Shown: positions 56,016-64,000 of the stretch, piece by piece
How positions within the stretch are numbered: position 1 is the first letter of the stretch
Layout: each line of letters starts with the position of its first letter
DNA from: Glaciimonas sp.
GTDB taxonomy: Bacteria > Pseudomonadota > Gammaproteobacteria > Burkholderiales > Burkholderiaceae_D
Assembly (NCBI GenBank): GCA_012927625.1
Contig: JABBOV010000004.1
Location: 62,001-126,000 of the forward strand
DNA length: 64,000 nt
Direction: 5' to 3'
Translations under genes and position numbers: made by a program
Notes under the pieces: generated by a model
Seen by the model: only the letters and a program-made list of their open reading frames with translations
The model's database searches: none
What the model was told of the DNA's origin: nothing

Positions 56016-57092
56016 ATGACGCTATCCTCTGAAACTGGAAATCACGCGGCTGGTGAGCAACCGGCAGATAACGCTGACCAGCGCATGGTTTGTGGCCGTC
56101 CTGCGCTTGCACCCGGCATCAGTCATAGTCATTTCAACGTGCAGGGCGAGGTGCCGCAGCGGCAATTACTGGCTTGGCGCGATCGGGTCGGCCATATCAT
56201 TGATGTGCTGCCTTCGTTGGCGCAGCTTGAAAATCCGTTCAGCGCATCGATTGACTGTTATGCGATTGGCGAACTGGCATTCACCGACTGTCGCACTGAC
56301 CCGCTGTTGCTGGAGCGCTCAGTGGCACGCATCTCTACAGATAGCATCCGCGATTACGTTTTTCATGTGTTTATAGAGGGAGGAACCGAGTCCGTGGCGG
56401 GTTTTTACCCGCAGCGCCGTAGCGCGCCATCCGTGGCGAGCATTGTTGCGCTGGATATGAACCAGCCGGTGCGCATGCAGCGCAATGCTTGCCGGGTGCT
56501 GACTTTCTTCTTACCGCGGGCGCTGGTGGATGCGGCTTTTCCTGACGCGGAAACCTTGCATGGCCGTGTCATTGAAAACACGACGCCGCTGATGCGGCTG
56601 CTCATCGAGCATGTTGCGTCGCTGAATCAAAACATGGCGAGTATCAGCGCAAGCGAAGCAGGGCGCGCCTTGCGCGTCGGCGCCCAGCTCCTGGTCGCCG
56701 CTTTTGGCAAACAGGCGCGATTGAGTGGCACTACGCGCGCGGCAGTCCGCGCAGCCATGTTCGGCCAAGTGCGGCGCTATATTCAGGCCAACCTCCATCA
56801 AGCAGAACTATCTCCCGAAAGCCTGCTTATTGCGTTGCAATTGCCTCGCGCTACTTTGTATCGTTTGTTTGAGCATGAGGGCGGTCTTGGCGCTTATATT
56901 CGCAACTGCAGGCTGCGCGAGGCGGCAGATGAGCTGGTCAGATTTCCGGATCTGGCTGTGATGAATATTGCTTACGGACTGGGTTTCAAGAGCGCTTCGG
57001 ATTTTACTCGCGCATTTCGCCGGGCCTACGCCATGGCGCCGCAGGATTTGCGCGCACATGTGTTTGAGTTGCGGCGTGTCAGAGGCAAATAA
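56016..57092 (+). CDS. AraC-family regulator with AraC-binding-like domain
   Basis: A 358-residue regulator. The N-terminal 220 residues form the AraC_binding_2-type domain seen in AraC regulators such as FeaR or NahR-like types (DYVFHVFIEGGTESVAGFYP, LDMNQPVRMQRNACRVLTFF). The C-terminal DNA-binding domain carries LLIALQLPRATLYRLFEHEG and MNIAYGLGFKSASDFTRAFR near residue 320. It converges with an MFS transporter gene (42 bp between stops), a possible target. The inducer is unknown. Confidence 0.87.
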   Translation: MTLSSETGNHAAGEQPADNADQRMVCGRPALAPGISHSHFNVQGEVPQRQLLAWRDRVGHIIDVLPSLAQLENPFSASIDCYAIGELAFTDCRTDPLLLERSVARISTDSIRDYVFHVFIEGGTESVAGFYPQRRSAPSVASIVALDMNQPVRMQRNACRVLTFFLPRALVDAAFPDAETLHGRVIENTTPLMRLLIEHVASLNQNMASISASEAGRALRVGAQLLVAAFGKQARLSGTTRAAVRAAMFGQVRRYIQANLHQAELSPESLLIALQLPRATLYRLFEHEGGLGAYIRNCRLREAADELVRFPDLAVMNIAYGLGFKSASDFTRAFRRAYAMAPQDLRAHVFELRRVRGK

Positions 57093-57134
57093 ATGGATGT
57101 GAATTGCGGTAAGTGGCACGACGATGCCTGCATG

Positions 57135-58442
57135 TCAGCGAGCCTCAACCGTATCTGGAAACCGACTCAGGGCAAACAGGCTGATGCACAGCGCTGCCAG
57201 CAGATACCACGCGGGAGCCATCGGGTTTCCGGTCACTCCTATTAGCCAGGTCACAATGAATGGCGAAAAGCCACCGAAAATCGTTACACCGAAGCTGTAG
57301 ATTATCGACATTCCGGCCGCCCGATGGTGACGCGGAAAAGCTTCGAGCATCATCACCGAGTTGGCGCCACCATTGCTTAACGCCACGGCGGCATATCCAC
57401 AGATAATCAATAGTGAAAGCAGTTCCTTCGCTTCGTGCGTCAACGCTAGAAATGCCGGGAAAACTAGCACGAAGCTGCTGGTCAGCGTCAAATACTGGAT
57501 CGGCTTGCGATGGCGTTGCCGGTCGGCGACGCGGGCCAGCGCTGGGTTGGCAAAAAAAATCACCGTACCGGCGAGACAGGCCGAAAGCAGGCTGATGATG
57601 GGCGACAGATGCAGCGTCGTGACCAGATAGGTCGGTATGTAAAATACCATGATGTACATACTGGCAGAGGGTCCCGCCATCAACAATATTCCGAACCACA
57701 GCGTACGGGGATGTTGCGCGAAAACACTCTTCAAGGTAGGCCGGATAGGCCGATATGTTGCCTCCATCGGAGTCTCCACCAACTGGCGACGGATATACCA
57801 GCCAACCGGCCCGATTAGCATCCCCAGGATGAAGGGAATACGCCATCCCCAGTCGTGCATAGATTCGCGCGTAAGCACTGCCGTGGTGAATGCTGTGATC
57901 AGGGCTCCGGCAAGCGCGGCCGCCCCTTGGCTGGCTGCCCGCCAGCTAACCAGATAACAGCGGCGATTTTTGCTGGCTAATTCCATCAATACGGCAGAAG
58001 CGGGACCGATTTCGCCCCCTGCCGCAAATCCCTGCAAGAGCCTTGCCAACACAATGAGTAGCGTTGCCGCCACGCCGATGGATGCGTAAGACGGCGTGAA
58101 TGCGATGATCCCGGTGCCCAGCGTCATCAGTGCGATGGAGAAAGTAAGCCCCGCCTTGCGTCCCTTGCAGTCGGCCAAATTCCCGATGATCATGGCTCCC
58201 AGGGGACGCATGAAGAAACCAGCACCAAATGTCGCAAGTGCCATCAGCAGTGATGTGAAATGATTGCTTGGTGGAAAAAAAATTTTGCCGATAATCACAG
58301 CGGAAAAACTGTACACCGTAAAGTCATACATTATCAGGCCGTTGCCAATGGCCGCCGCCACGATGACGCGCCTTGTCTGCATCGCAGTGTGCGCAGCAAC
58401 TTCCGTAGCGGGTATTTGGATGAGCGAGGAAACGGTGATCAT
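57135..58442 (-). CDS. MFS transporter, metabolite:proton symporter type
   Basis: A 435-residue permease with 12 membrane helices. FFMRPLGAMIIGNLADCKGR near residue 75 is the MFS loop 2-3 motif (GxLaDrxGRK), and ARLLQGFAAGGEIGPAS near residue 132 is typical of the MHS (ProP/KgtP/citrate) subfamily. It likely imports a carboxylate, osmolyte or similar with protons. It is a single gene, with a dispersed repeat copy 135 bp upstream. Confidence 0.85.
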   Translation of the reverse strand: MITVSSLIQIPATEVAAHTAMQTRRVIVAAAIGNGLIMYDFTVYSFSAVIIGKIFFPPSNHFTSLLMALATFGAGFFMRPLGAMIIGNLADCKGRKAGLTFSIALMTLGTGIIAFTPSYASIGVAATLLIVLARLLQGFAAGGEIGPASAVLMELASKNRRCYLVSWRAASQGAAALAGALITAFTTAVLTRESMHDWGWRIPFILGMLIGPVGWYIRRQLVETPMEATYRPIRPTLKSVFAQHPRTLWFGILLMAGPSASMYIMVFYIPTYLVTTLHLSPIISLLSACLAGTVIFFANPALARVADRQRHRKPIQYLTLTSSFVLVFPAFLALTHEAKELLSLLIICGYAAVALSNGGANSVMMLEAFPRHHRAAGMSIIYSFGVTIFGGFSPFIVTWLIGVTGNPMAPAWYLLAALCISLFALSRFPDTVEAR

Positions 58443-58577
58443 TTTTGTATTTATTCTGCTTTAGCTATCTGTTACGTTTTCTCGTGACCGAGCAAGTGCG
58501 TAACATCAGTTAATAAAAGGGCGCTTGGTGGCGCATTTTTATTGGATATATCAGGGCTTGTGCATGGATCATATTTG

Positions 58578-58648
58578 TCATACAACATAATGTATTTTCA
58601 AAATTGTAATTAAAATATACGGGAATCGGCATGTTTTCTGGCATACCC
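58578..58648 (-). repeat. AT-rich dispersed repeat, copy 8
   Basis: On the minus strand: GGGTATGCCAGAAAACATGC, then CGATTCCCGTATATTTTAAT, then GAAAATACATTATGTTGTATG. It lies immediately before the rhlE terminator, between two minus-strand genes. Confidence 0.6.
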
Positions 58649-58659
58649 AAGGTAAACGT

Positions 58660-58691
58660 AAAAAAGGCCGCCGGATTGCTCCGGCGGCCAT
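58660..58691 (-). terminator. Intrinsic terminator of rhlE
   Basis: A 10-bp perfect stem GGCCGCCGGA / TCCGGCGGCC with a 4-base loop, followed on the minus strand by six T. It lies 28 bp after the rhlE stop (58720). Confidence 0.9.
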
Positions 58692-58719
58692 TTTCTATCT
58701 CGCGACTACTTGTTGTCGA

Positions 58720-60135
58720 TTACCGATTGCCATCGCTGTAAGAGCGCCGTGCGCCGCCGGTATCGCCAGTGCGACCCTTGTAGCCGCCGCCGTTGCCGTT
58801 AGCACTGCGCGGTGCAGCATTCGGATTGCTGAAAGTGCGCTGGCCGGGTTTGGCGCTGCCACGATTGTCGCCTGGCTTCCAGCCGCCTGCTTTAGATGGC
58901 GAACGTGAAGTGGAAGCTGTTTTTTTAGGCTCAAAGCCTTCAACCACATCGACTGGAATCAATTGCTTGGTGAAGCGTTCGATACGTTTGACATTCATGC
59001 CTTCAGCATGATTTACCAACGACACGGCAACGCCGTTACGACCGGCACGGCCGGTACGACCGATGCGGTGGACGTAATCTTCCGGAAATTTTGGCAGATC
59101 GTAGTTGAACACATGCGTGATCGCAGGAACGTCGATACCGCGTGCGGCGACGTCGGTAGCAACCAACACCCGAACTTGCCCCCGGCGCAGCGAATCCAGC
59201 GTGCGGTTACGCGCACCCTGATGCATGTCGCCATGCAGCGCAGCAGCGGAGAAGCCGGCGATGTTCAAACGGTCGGCGATGGTGTCGGCGTCGCGTTTGG
59301 TGGCGGTAAACACCACTGCCTGGTCCATCGTGGCGTCGCGCAACAGATGGTCGAGCAAGCGATTCTTGTGCGACAGATCGTCTACAAAGTGGACTTTCTG
59401 GGTAATATTTTCATGCTTGGTGGCAGAGCCGGCAATTTTGACAACAACTGGATTGTTGGTAATTTGCTGTGCCATGCGGCCCACTGTGCCGTCCAGCGTA
59501 GCGGAGAACAACATGGTTTGGCGCACTGCTGGAGTGGCAGCAACGATTTTTTCGATGTCTTCGATGAAACCCATATCCAGCATGCGGTCGGCTTCGTCCA
59601 ATACCAGAATTTGCAATTGGGAGAAGTCAATCTTGCCCGAATCCATATGATCGATCAGACGCCCAGGCGTGGCGACCAGAATTTCCGGGTTTTTCGCTAG
59701 TAATTGCATCTGTTTTGGATAAGGCATGCCGCCCAGGATGGACACGGTTTTCACGCGCTTCATGTGCGAACCGTATTTTTCAGCGGCATTGGTAATTTGC
59801 AGCGCCAGTTCACGCGTTGGCGTCAGTACCAGCATTTTTGGCTGTGCTGGCTGAAAACGTGGGCGGTCGCCGCGAGCACGGGCTGCCTGGCGTTCCTGGT
59901 TCGAAGTTTTGTTTTGTCCCGCATCGGCTGGTTGTTCGATGGAGGCGAATTTGTGCAGTGCGGGCAACATGAACGCGGCAGTTTTGCCGGAACCTGTTTG
60001 CGACGAAACCATCAGGTCGCGGCCCTGCAGTGCTGCCGGAATTGCTTGTTCCTGAACCGTGGTCGGTTTGGTGTAGCCAGCCTCCGTCAATGCTTGAATT
60101 ACGGACGCGTGTAGGCCTAGAGCTTCAAAAGTCAT
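58720..60135 (-). CDS. rhlE: DEAD-box RNA helicase RhlE
   Basis: A 471-residue ATP-dependent RNA helicase. Motifs are in order: the Q motif and Walker A SSQTGSGKTAAF near residue 42, LVLDEADRMLDMGF near residue 170, SATLDG near residue 202, and RIGRTGRAGR near residue 355. A low-complexity basic/Gly-rich tail (last 70 residues, GNGGGYKGRTGDTGG) fits RhlE. An insertion of about 25 residues rich in Gln and Arg follows the Walker region. It probably assists ribosome assembly and RNA turnover in the cold. Confidence 0.92.
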   Translation of the reverse strand: MTFEALGLHASVIQALTEAGYTKPTTVQEQAIPAALQGRDLMVSSQTGSGKTAAFMLPALHKFASIEQPADAGQNKTSNQERQAARARGDRPRFQPAQPKMLVLTPTRELALQITNAAEKYGSHMKRVKTVSILGGMPYPKQMQLLAKNPEILVATPGRLIDHMDSGKIDFSQLQILVLDEADRMLDMGFIEDIEKIVAATPAVRQTMLFSATLDGTVGRMAQQITNNPVVVKIAGSATKHENITQKVHFVDDLSHKNRLLDHLLRDATMDQAVVFTATKRDADTIADRLNIAGFSAAALHGDMHQGARNRTLDSLRRGQVRVLVATDVAARGIDVPAITHVFNYDLPKFPEDYVHRIGRTGRAGRNGVAVSLVNHAEGMNVKRIERFTKQLIPVDVVEGFEPKKTASTSRSPSKAGGWKPGDNRGSAKPGQRTFSNPNAAPRSANGNGGGYKGRTGDTGGARRSYSDGNR

Positions 60136-60437
60136 TCTTTTCTTTCGTAAAAGTCAGCGTTCATGCAAATGCGAGAACGCAAAATAGCAACGCCAACCAA
60201 CGAAATGACTTGAAATGAATACAAAGAAATTTCGGCACAAAAGCTTTGCGCCGGGACTGTGTCGGTGCGACACAAAAGGCGGGGTGGCTTTAAATGCTGC
60301 ACTCTGATTTGAATGCGGCATAGGCTTGCGAAGCTGCTAATTTATTGCGGATTTGTTGTCTCTGCGCCTTGTCTTGCAGCGCAAAGACGAGATAATACAG
60401 TAATTTTGCTGCGCATGCACCGGTTTTACTGGTTTTA
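60136..60437. other. Intergenic region between rhlE and fabI
   Basis: It holds the rhlE leader, expected to be autoregulatory, and a minus-strand open frame (to 60290) with no start or ribosome site. No gene is called; the 22-bp inverted repeat follows at 60438. Confidence 0.35.
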
Positions 60438-60491
60438 GTAGTGCAGGCCTGTGTGCCTGCAACCCGATACAGGCACACAGGCCTGCACTAC
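60438..60491. repeat. Perfect 22-bp inverted repeat after fabI
   Basis: Arms beginning GTAGTGCAGGCCTGTGTG and ending with its exact complement pair across a 10-base loop. It lies 4 bp beyond the fabI stop, so it likely terminates or stabilises that message. The same element, with different loop, recurs at 63390. Confidence 0.75.
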
Positions 60492-60494
60492 AAC

Positions 60495-61277
60495 TTAGTC
60501 TGCGTTAATCCCCATCACATGCGAGAAGCCGCCATCGACATAGGTAATTTCACCGGTGATGCCGGCCGCCAGATCCGACAACAAGAACGCGGCGACATTG
60601 CCGACATCTTCAATCGTTATGTTGCGGCGCAGCGGCGCATGTTCGGCGACAAAACCGAGTAATTTGCCGAAATCCTTGATCCCGCTGGCAGCCAGAGTCT
60701 TGATCGGGCCGGCCGAGATGCCGTTGACGCGAATACCTTTTTTGCCGACCGATTCGGCCAGATAACGCACGCTGGCTTCCAGCGATGCCTTGGCCAGACC
60801 CATCGTGTTGTAGTGTGGAATTGCGCGCACCGAACCGAGGTAAGTCAGCGTCAATAATGCCGAATTGGAGCGTAGCAATGGCATCGCCGCCTTAGCCAGC
60901 GCAGGAAAGCTGTAAGCCGAAATATCGTGCGCCATCGCGAATGCTTCACGGGTGAAGCCGTCCAGGAAATCGCCGGCAATCGATTCGCGCGGAGCGAAGC
61001 CGATCGCATGCACCAGGCCGTCGAGCTGCTGCCAGGATTGCCCCAGGTCGGCGAACAGGGCATTGATTTGCGCGTCGCTGCTGACGTCGCAGTCGAAAAT
61101 CAGTGTGCTGTCGAATTCCTTGGCGAAATCGACGGTGCGTTCCTTGAAGCGTTCGCCGACATAGGTGAATGCCAGTTCGGCACCCTCGCGTTTGCATGCT
61201 TTTGCGATACCGTATGCGATGGAGCGGTTTGATAACAAGCCGGTGATCAGAATCTTTTTGTCTTGCAAGAATGCCAT
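60495..61277 (-). CDS. fabI: Enoyl-[acyl-carrier-protein] reductase (NADH)
   Basis: A 260-residue FabI completing each round of fatty-acid elongation. GLLSNRSIAYGIAKACKREG near residue 13 is the NADH-binding loop; AIPHYNTMGLAKASLEASVR near residue 150 carries the Tyr-x6-Lys catalytic pair. Length and motifs are normal. A short leader of 294 bp separates it from the divergent yejA-type gene. Confidence 0.95.
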   Translation of the reverse strand: MAFLQDKKILITGLLSNRSIAYGIAKACKREGAELAFTYVGERFKERTVDFAKEFDSTLIFDCDVSSDAQINALFADLGQSWQQLDGLVHAIGFAPRESIAGDFLDGFTREAFAMAHDISAYSFPALAKAAMPLLRSNSALLTLTYLGSVRAIPHYNTMGLAKASLEASVRYLAESVGKKGIRVNGISAGPIKTLAASGIKDFGKLLGFVAEHAPLRRNITIEDVGNVAAFLLSDLAAGITGEITYVDGGFSHVMGINAD

Positions 61278-61571
61278 GTGTGTCTCCAGGTGCTATCGCA
61301 GGATAGAAGCGGCTTTCAGCGCCAAACTGGCGGGAAGCTGCATATATGTATATGAATAGGGTTGTTTCTTAGGTGCGGCTGAGTTTTTTATAAATAGCTC
61401 GGGATTGTAGGTTGTAGCCGACGGGACGGCAACTGTTCTCGCGATATTGTCCGCAACACAGTATAAATGTTCGCGCCTGCGGTAGGTGCCTTTCGGTAAA
61501 ATGACGTAAAAATAGGGAGTGGCAATGCGCAATTTGTACTTTGGTTCCCGGCACCTGCTCTGGTGCGCCGG

Positions 61572-63371
61572 ATGAAAAAAATTCTGAAAGCCTTATTGCT
61601 GTGCGCCGGTTGCCTGCTCGGTGCCGATGCCTTGGCCGCACCGGCTTTTTCGCTCTACGACACGCCACGTTATGCGGCCGGTTTTACCCATTTCGATTAT
61701 GTTAATCCGGCCGCGCCGAAGGGCGGCGAACTGTTTCTGGCTAATCCCGATCAGCGCACCAGTTTCGACAAGTTCAATCCTTTTTCGATGAAAGGCGTCG
61801 CCGCTGCCGGTGTCTCCTCCCTGATGTTCGAGACCCTGACAGTCGGTTCCAGCGATGAAGTCGCGACCATGTACGGCTTGCTGGCCGAAGATATGGTACT
61901 GGCGCCCGATCGCATGTCGATGACGTTCCGGCTCAATCCGTTGGCCCGATTCAATAACGGCGATCCGGTGCTGGCAGCCGATGTGAAACATTCATACGAC
62001 ATGCTGGTGACCAAGGGCGCGCCGCAATTCAAGTCGGTGTTCGCGGATGTCAAGCAATGCGTGGTGACTGGCGAGCGTAGCGTGCGTTTCGATTTCAAGA
62101 CCTTGAACCATGAATTGCCGCTGATTGTCGGCAGCGTGCCGGTGTTTTCGCGCAAGTGGGGCGCGAAAACCGAATTCGACAAGATCCAACTGGAGCCGCC
62201 GATCGCTTCCGGCCCGTATCTGATCGATAAATATGATCTCGGCCGCTCGATCAGTTTCCGACGCAATCCGTCGTATTGGGGGACGAATGTGCCGTCGCGC
62301 AAGGGCATGTTCAATTTCAACCGGATCAATTACCGTTTTTATCAAGACGATGTGGCGCGCCTGGAAGCGTTCAAGGCCGGCGAGTTCGATGTGGTGGTGG
62401 AATACAGTGCTAAAAACTGGGCGCGCAGTTATAACGGGCCAAAATTCACCAGCGGCGAGATCGTCAAGCGCGAATTGACGCATTCCAACGGCGCCGGCAT
62501 GCAAGGCTTCGTGATGAATTTGCGGCGACCGCAGTTTCAGGATATTCGGGTGCGCCGCGCACTGGAACTGGCGCTGGATTTCGAATGGATGAACCGGCAA
62601 CTGTTTTATAGCCAATACAAGCGCATTTATTCCTTCTTCAATAATAGCGACATGGCCGCGACCGGTTTGCCGTCCGAGGATGAATTGAAATTGCTCGAAC
62701 CCTTGCGCGGCAAACTCGATCCGGCGGTGTTCGGCCCGGCTCCATTGCCGCCCAGCACCAATCCGCCGTCCTCGCTGCGCGCCAATCTGCTGCAAGCCAA
62801 GGCTTTGCTACAGCAAGCCGGTTGGGAGTACCGCGACGGTGCGCTGCGCAATGCTAGCGGCGTGCCATTTGAGTTCGAAATTTTGGACGTGCCATCTGCC
62901 ATGTCGCGGGTCATCAGCGTATATGTGCGCAATTTGCAAAAACTGGGCTTTCAGGTCAAACAGCGCACTGCCGATTTTGCGCTGGTGCAAAAGCGCATGG
63001 AGGACTTCGATTTCGACATGACCAGCACCCGGTTCCCCGATGTCACCAGCCCGGGCAATGAAATGTTCGACATGTTCGGCTCCAAGGCCGCCGATCAGCC
63101 GGGTTCGAACAATGTATGGGGGCTGAAAGATGCTGCTGTGGATCGCCTGGTGGAATTGCTGGTGGCGGCCACAACGCGGCGCGATTTGGTGGCGGCGGCA
63201 CGGGCGCTGGATCGGGTTTTGCTGCACAAGCATATCGTGGTCACGCACTGGTTTTCATCCACCCACCGGGTCGCCTACCGCAATCGCTTCGGCATTCCGG
63301 CCAAGATGCCGCTGTATTACCAGGCCGATCCATATGTGATTTCGAGTTGGTGGGAAGAAAAACCTAGGTAG
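61572..63371 (+). CDS. yejA: YejA-like periplasmic peptide-binding protein
   Basis: A 599-residue family 5 solute-binding protein with a signal peptide (ILKALLLCAGCLLGADALA, cleavage before APAFS). FDYVNPAAPKGGELFLANPD near residue 42 and the SFDKFNPFSMKG segment are typical YejA features. I prefer the ATG at 61572 over a GTG three codons earlier. It is followed by a permease gene, as in the yejABEF importer for microcin C and oligopeptides. A dispersed repeat and a hairpin lie between the two. Confidence 0.85.
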   Translation: MKKILKALLLCAGCLLGADALAAPAFSLYDTPRYAAGFTHFDYVNPAAPKGGELFLANPDQRTSFDKFNPFSMKGVAAAGVSSLMFETLTVGSSDEVATMYGLLAEDMVLAPDRMSMTFRLNPLARFNNGDPVLAADVKHSYDMLVTKGAPQFKSVFADVKQCVVTGERSVRFDFKTLNHELPLIVGSVPVFSRKWGAKTEFDKIQLEPPIASGPYLIDKYDLGRSISFRRNPSYWGTNVPSRKGMFNFNRINYRFYQDDVARLEAFKAGEFDVVVEYSAKNWARSYNGPKFTSGEIVKRELTHSNGAGMQGFVMNLRRPQFQDIRVRRALELALDFEWMNRQLFYSQYKRIYSFFNNSDMAATGLPSEDELKLLEPLRGKLDPAVFGPAPLPPSTNPPSSLRANLLQAKALLQQAGWEYRDGALRNASGVPFEFEILDVPSAMSRVISVYVRNLQKLGFQVKQRTADFALVQKRMEDFDFDMTSTRFPDVTSPGNEMFDMFGSKAADQPGSNNVWGLKDAAVDRLVELLVAATTRRDLVAAARALDRVLLHKHIVVTHWFSSTHRVAYRNRFGIPAKMPLYYQADPYVISSWWEEKPR

Positions 63372-63389
63372 GACTGACGTAATACCCAG

Positions 63390-63448
63390 TAGTGCAGGCC
63401 TGCGTGCCTGCATTGGGTTGCAGGGCGCAGGCACGCAGGCCTGCACTA
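63390..63448. repeat. Perfect 22-bp inverted repeat after yejA-like gene
   Basis: Arms beginning TAGTGCAGGCCTGCGTGCCT pair exactly across a 15-base loop. It resembles 60438-60491. It lies 18 bp after the yejA-like stop, so it would attenuate expression of the downstream permease. Confidence 0.75.
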
Positions 63449-63506
63449 TGAGGTCCGCACTATTTAAAAAGCCGTATTTTGCGTAAGTCCTGCCAAATAA
63501 TAAAAA

Positions 63507-63582
63507 CTAGGGGGTATGGTTAAAAATAGTGCATATACCGCATATTTAATATGCGAAGTATAAAAATACCATTAGTAGTATC
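63507..63582 (+). repeat. AT-rich dispersed repeat, copy 9
   Basis: Reads CTAGGGGGTATGGTTAAAAA, core ATACCGCATATTTAATATGC (a short hairpin), tail ATAAAAATACCATTAGTAGTAT. It lies 30 bp before the yejB-like ATG. Confidence 0.65.
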
Positions 63583-63611
63583 AACGCAACACGACTTCGA
63601 ATGAGACAACG

Positions 63612-64000
63612 ATGAATCTGTGGGCTTACATATTGAAACGGCTGTTGCTGATGCTGCCAACCCTGATTGGCGTGGTCAGCATCACCTTTGCAGTGATTCA
63701 GTTCGTGCCTGGCGGCCCGGTCGAGCAAGCGTTGATGGAACTCAAGGGCCGGGTTGGCGCGGGCGAAGCGTCCGGTGGCGGCGCGTCTCAATATCGCGGC
63801 CGGCAAGGCGTCGATGCTGAACGGGTGGCGGAGATCAAGGCGTTGTACGGTTTCGACAAGCCGGCGCCGGAACGTTTCTGGAAAATGCTGAAAGGCTTTG
63901 CCACCTTCGATCTGGGTCAGAGTTTTTACCATCACCAGGATGTATGGGAACTGGTCAAATCCAAGCTGCCGGTCTCGATCACGCTGGGGCTATGGACGTT
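63612..64000 (+). CDS. yejB: YejB-like peptide importer permease (partial)
   Basis: The first 129 codons of a DppB-family permease; the 3' end is beyond the window. MNLWAYILKRLLLMLPTLIG and ITFAVIQFVPGGPVEQALME are the conserved N-terminus (helix plus the RxxPGxP-like periplasmic segment), and the Gly-rich insert near residue 55 resembles YejB. It starts 240 bp after the yejA-like gene, which is unusual for this operon because of the repeat and hairpin inserted between them. Confidence 0.88.
   Translation, partial: MNLWAYILKRLLLMLPTLIGVVSITFAVIQFVPGGPVEQALMELKGRVGAGEASGGGASQYRGRQGVDAERVAEIKALYGFDKPAPERFWKMLKGFATFDLGQSFYHHQDVWELVKSKLPVSITLGLWT

Noticed and set aside
60290-60437. Minus-strand open frame between rhlE and fabI
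   Set aside because: It begins inside the 22-bp inverted repeat and has no credible start.
61495-61520. Possible tenth copy of the dispersed repeat before the yejA-like gene
   Set aside because: Only the AAAAATAGGGAGT word matches; the core and tail are absent.

Overview
The window reads as chromosome of a betaproteobacterium, most likely Burkholderiales of the Oxalobacteraceae type. This is an inference from gene content and protein style (a two-domain 2-isopropylmalate synthase, a 142-residue exported protein of a Burkholderiales-type family, folA/thyA/fabI/rhlE housekeeping genes); no rRNA or tRNA gene was seen to settle it. Both edges cut through genes (a hyfG-like gene on the left, a yejB-like gene on the right).

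Layout. 0-5.8 kb (minus strand): a tightly coupled hyfB-C-E-F-G type membrane complex. Its large subunit has lost the N-terminal nickel-binding Cys pair, so it looks like an energy-converting hydrogenase-related (Ehr) complex, not a hydrogenase. 6.5-11 kb (plus): a tungsten/molybdenum aldehyde:ferredoxin oxidoreductase operon (polyferredoxin, catalytic subunit, FAD/NAD oxidoreductase, MoaD-like protein, one unknown). 11-26.9 kb: metabolic and transport genes (basic amino-acid decarboxylase, folA, a cation/proton antiporter, a ferritin-like protein, terB, thyA, DUF5335, a cupin, an isochorismatase-like hydrolase, an MsbA-like ABC exporter, and an ABC ATPase / FtsX permease / lipocalin-like AttH trio).

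27-33.8 kb is an accessory stretch crowded with repeats. It holds two marR modules with clear palindromic operators, small cupin and tautomerase genes, an IS5-type remnant, MITE-like elements, and an araC-lysE pair split by about 2.6 kb of extra DNA. A 218-bp direct duplication brackets that insert. 34-39.4 kb: katA with a terminator, an exported small protein, and an unrecognised cluster built around a J-domain protein.

39.5-52.1 kb is the most striking part. It holds a PhnDCE-like ABC importer of the type sometimes annotated as a putative selenate transporter, egtD and egtB (hercynine and ergothioneine synthesis), PAP2 and leuA (with a leucine-rich leader peptide), then selD-senB and divergent senA. 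Together these encode parallel ergothioneine and selenoneine pathways branching from hercynine, with a possible dedicated selenium uptake system. 52.3-64 kb: an Aer-like chemoreceptor, a GAF/HD-GYP phosphodiesterase, an AraC regulator, an MFS transporter, rhlE, fabI, and the start of a yejAB-type peptide importer.

A dispersed AT-rich repeat of about 75 bp occurs at nine intergenic places across the whole window. It is not explained by any family I can name.
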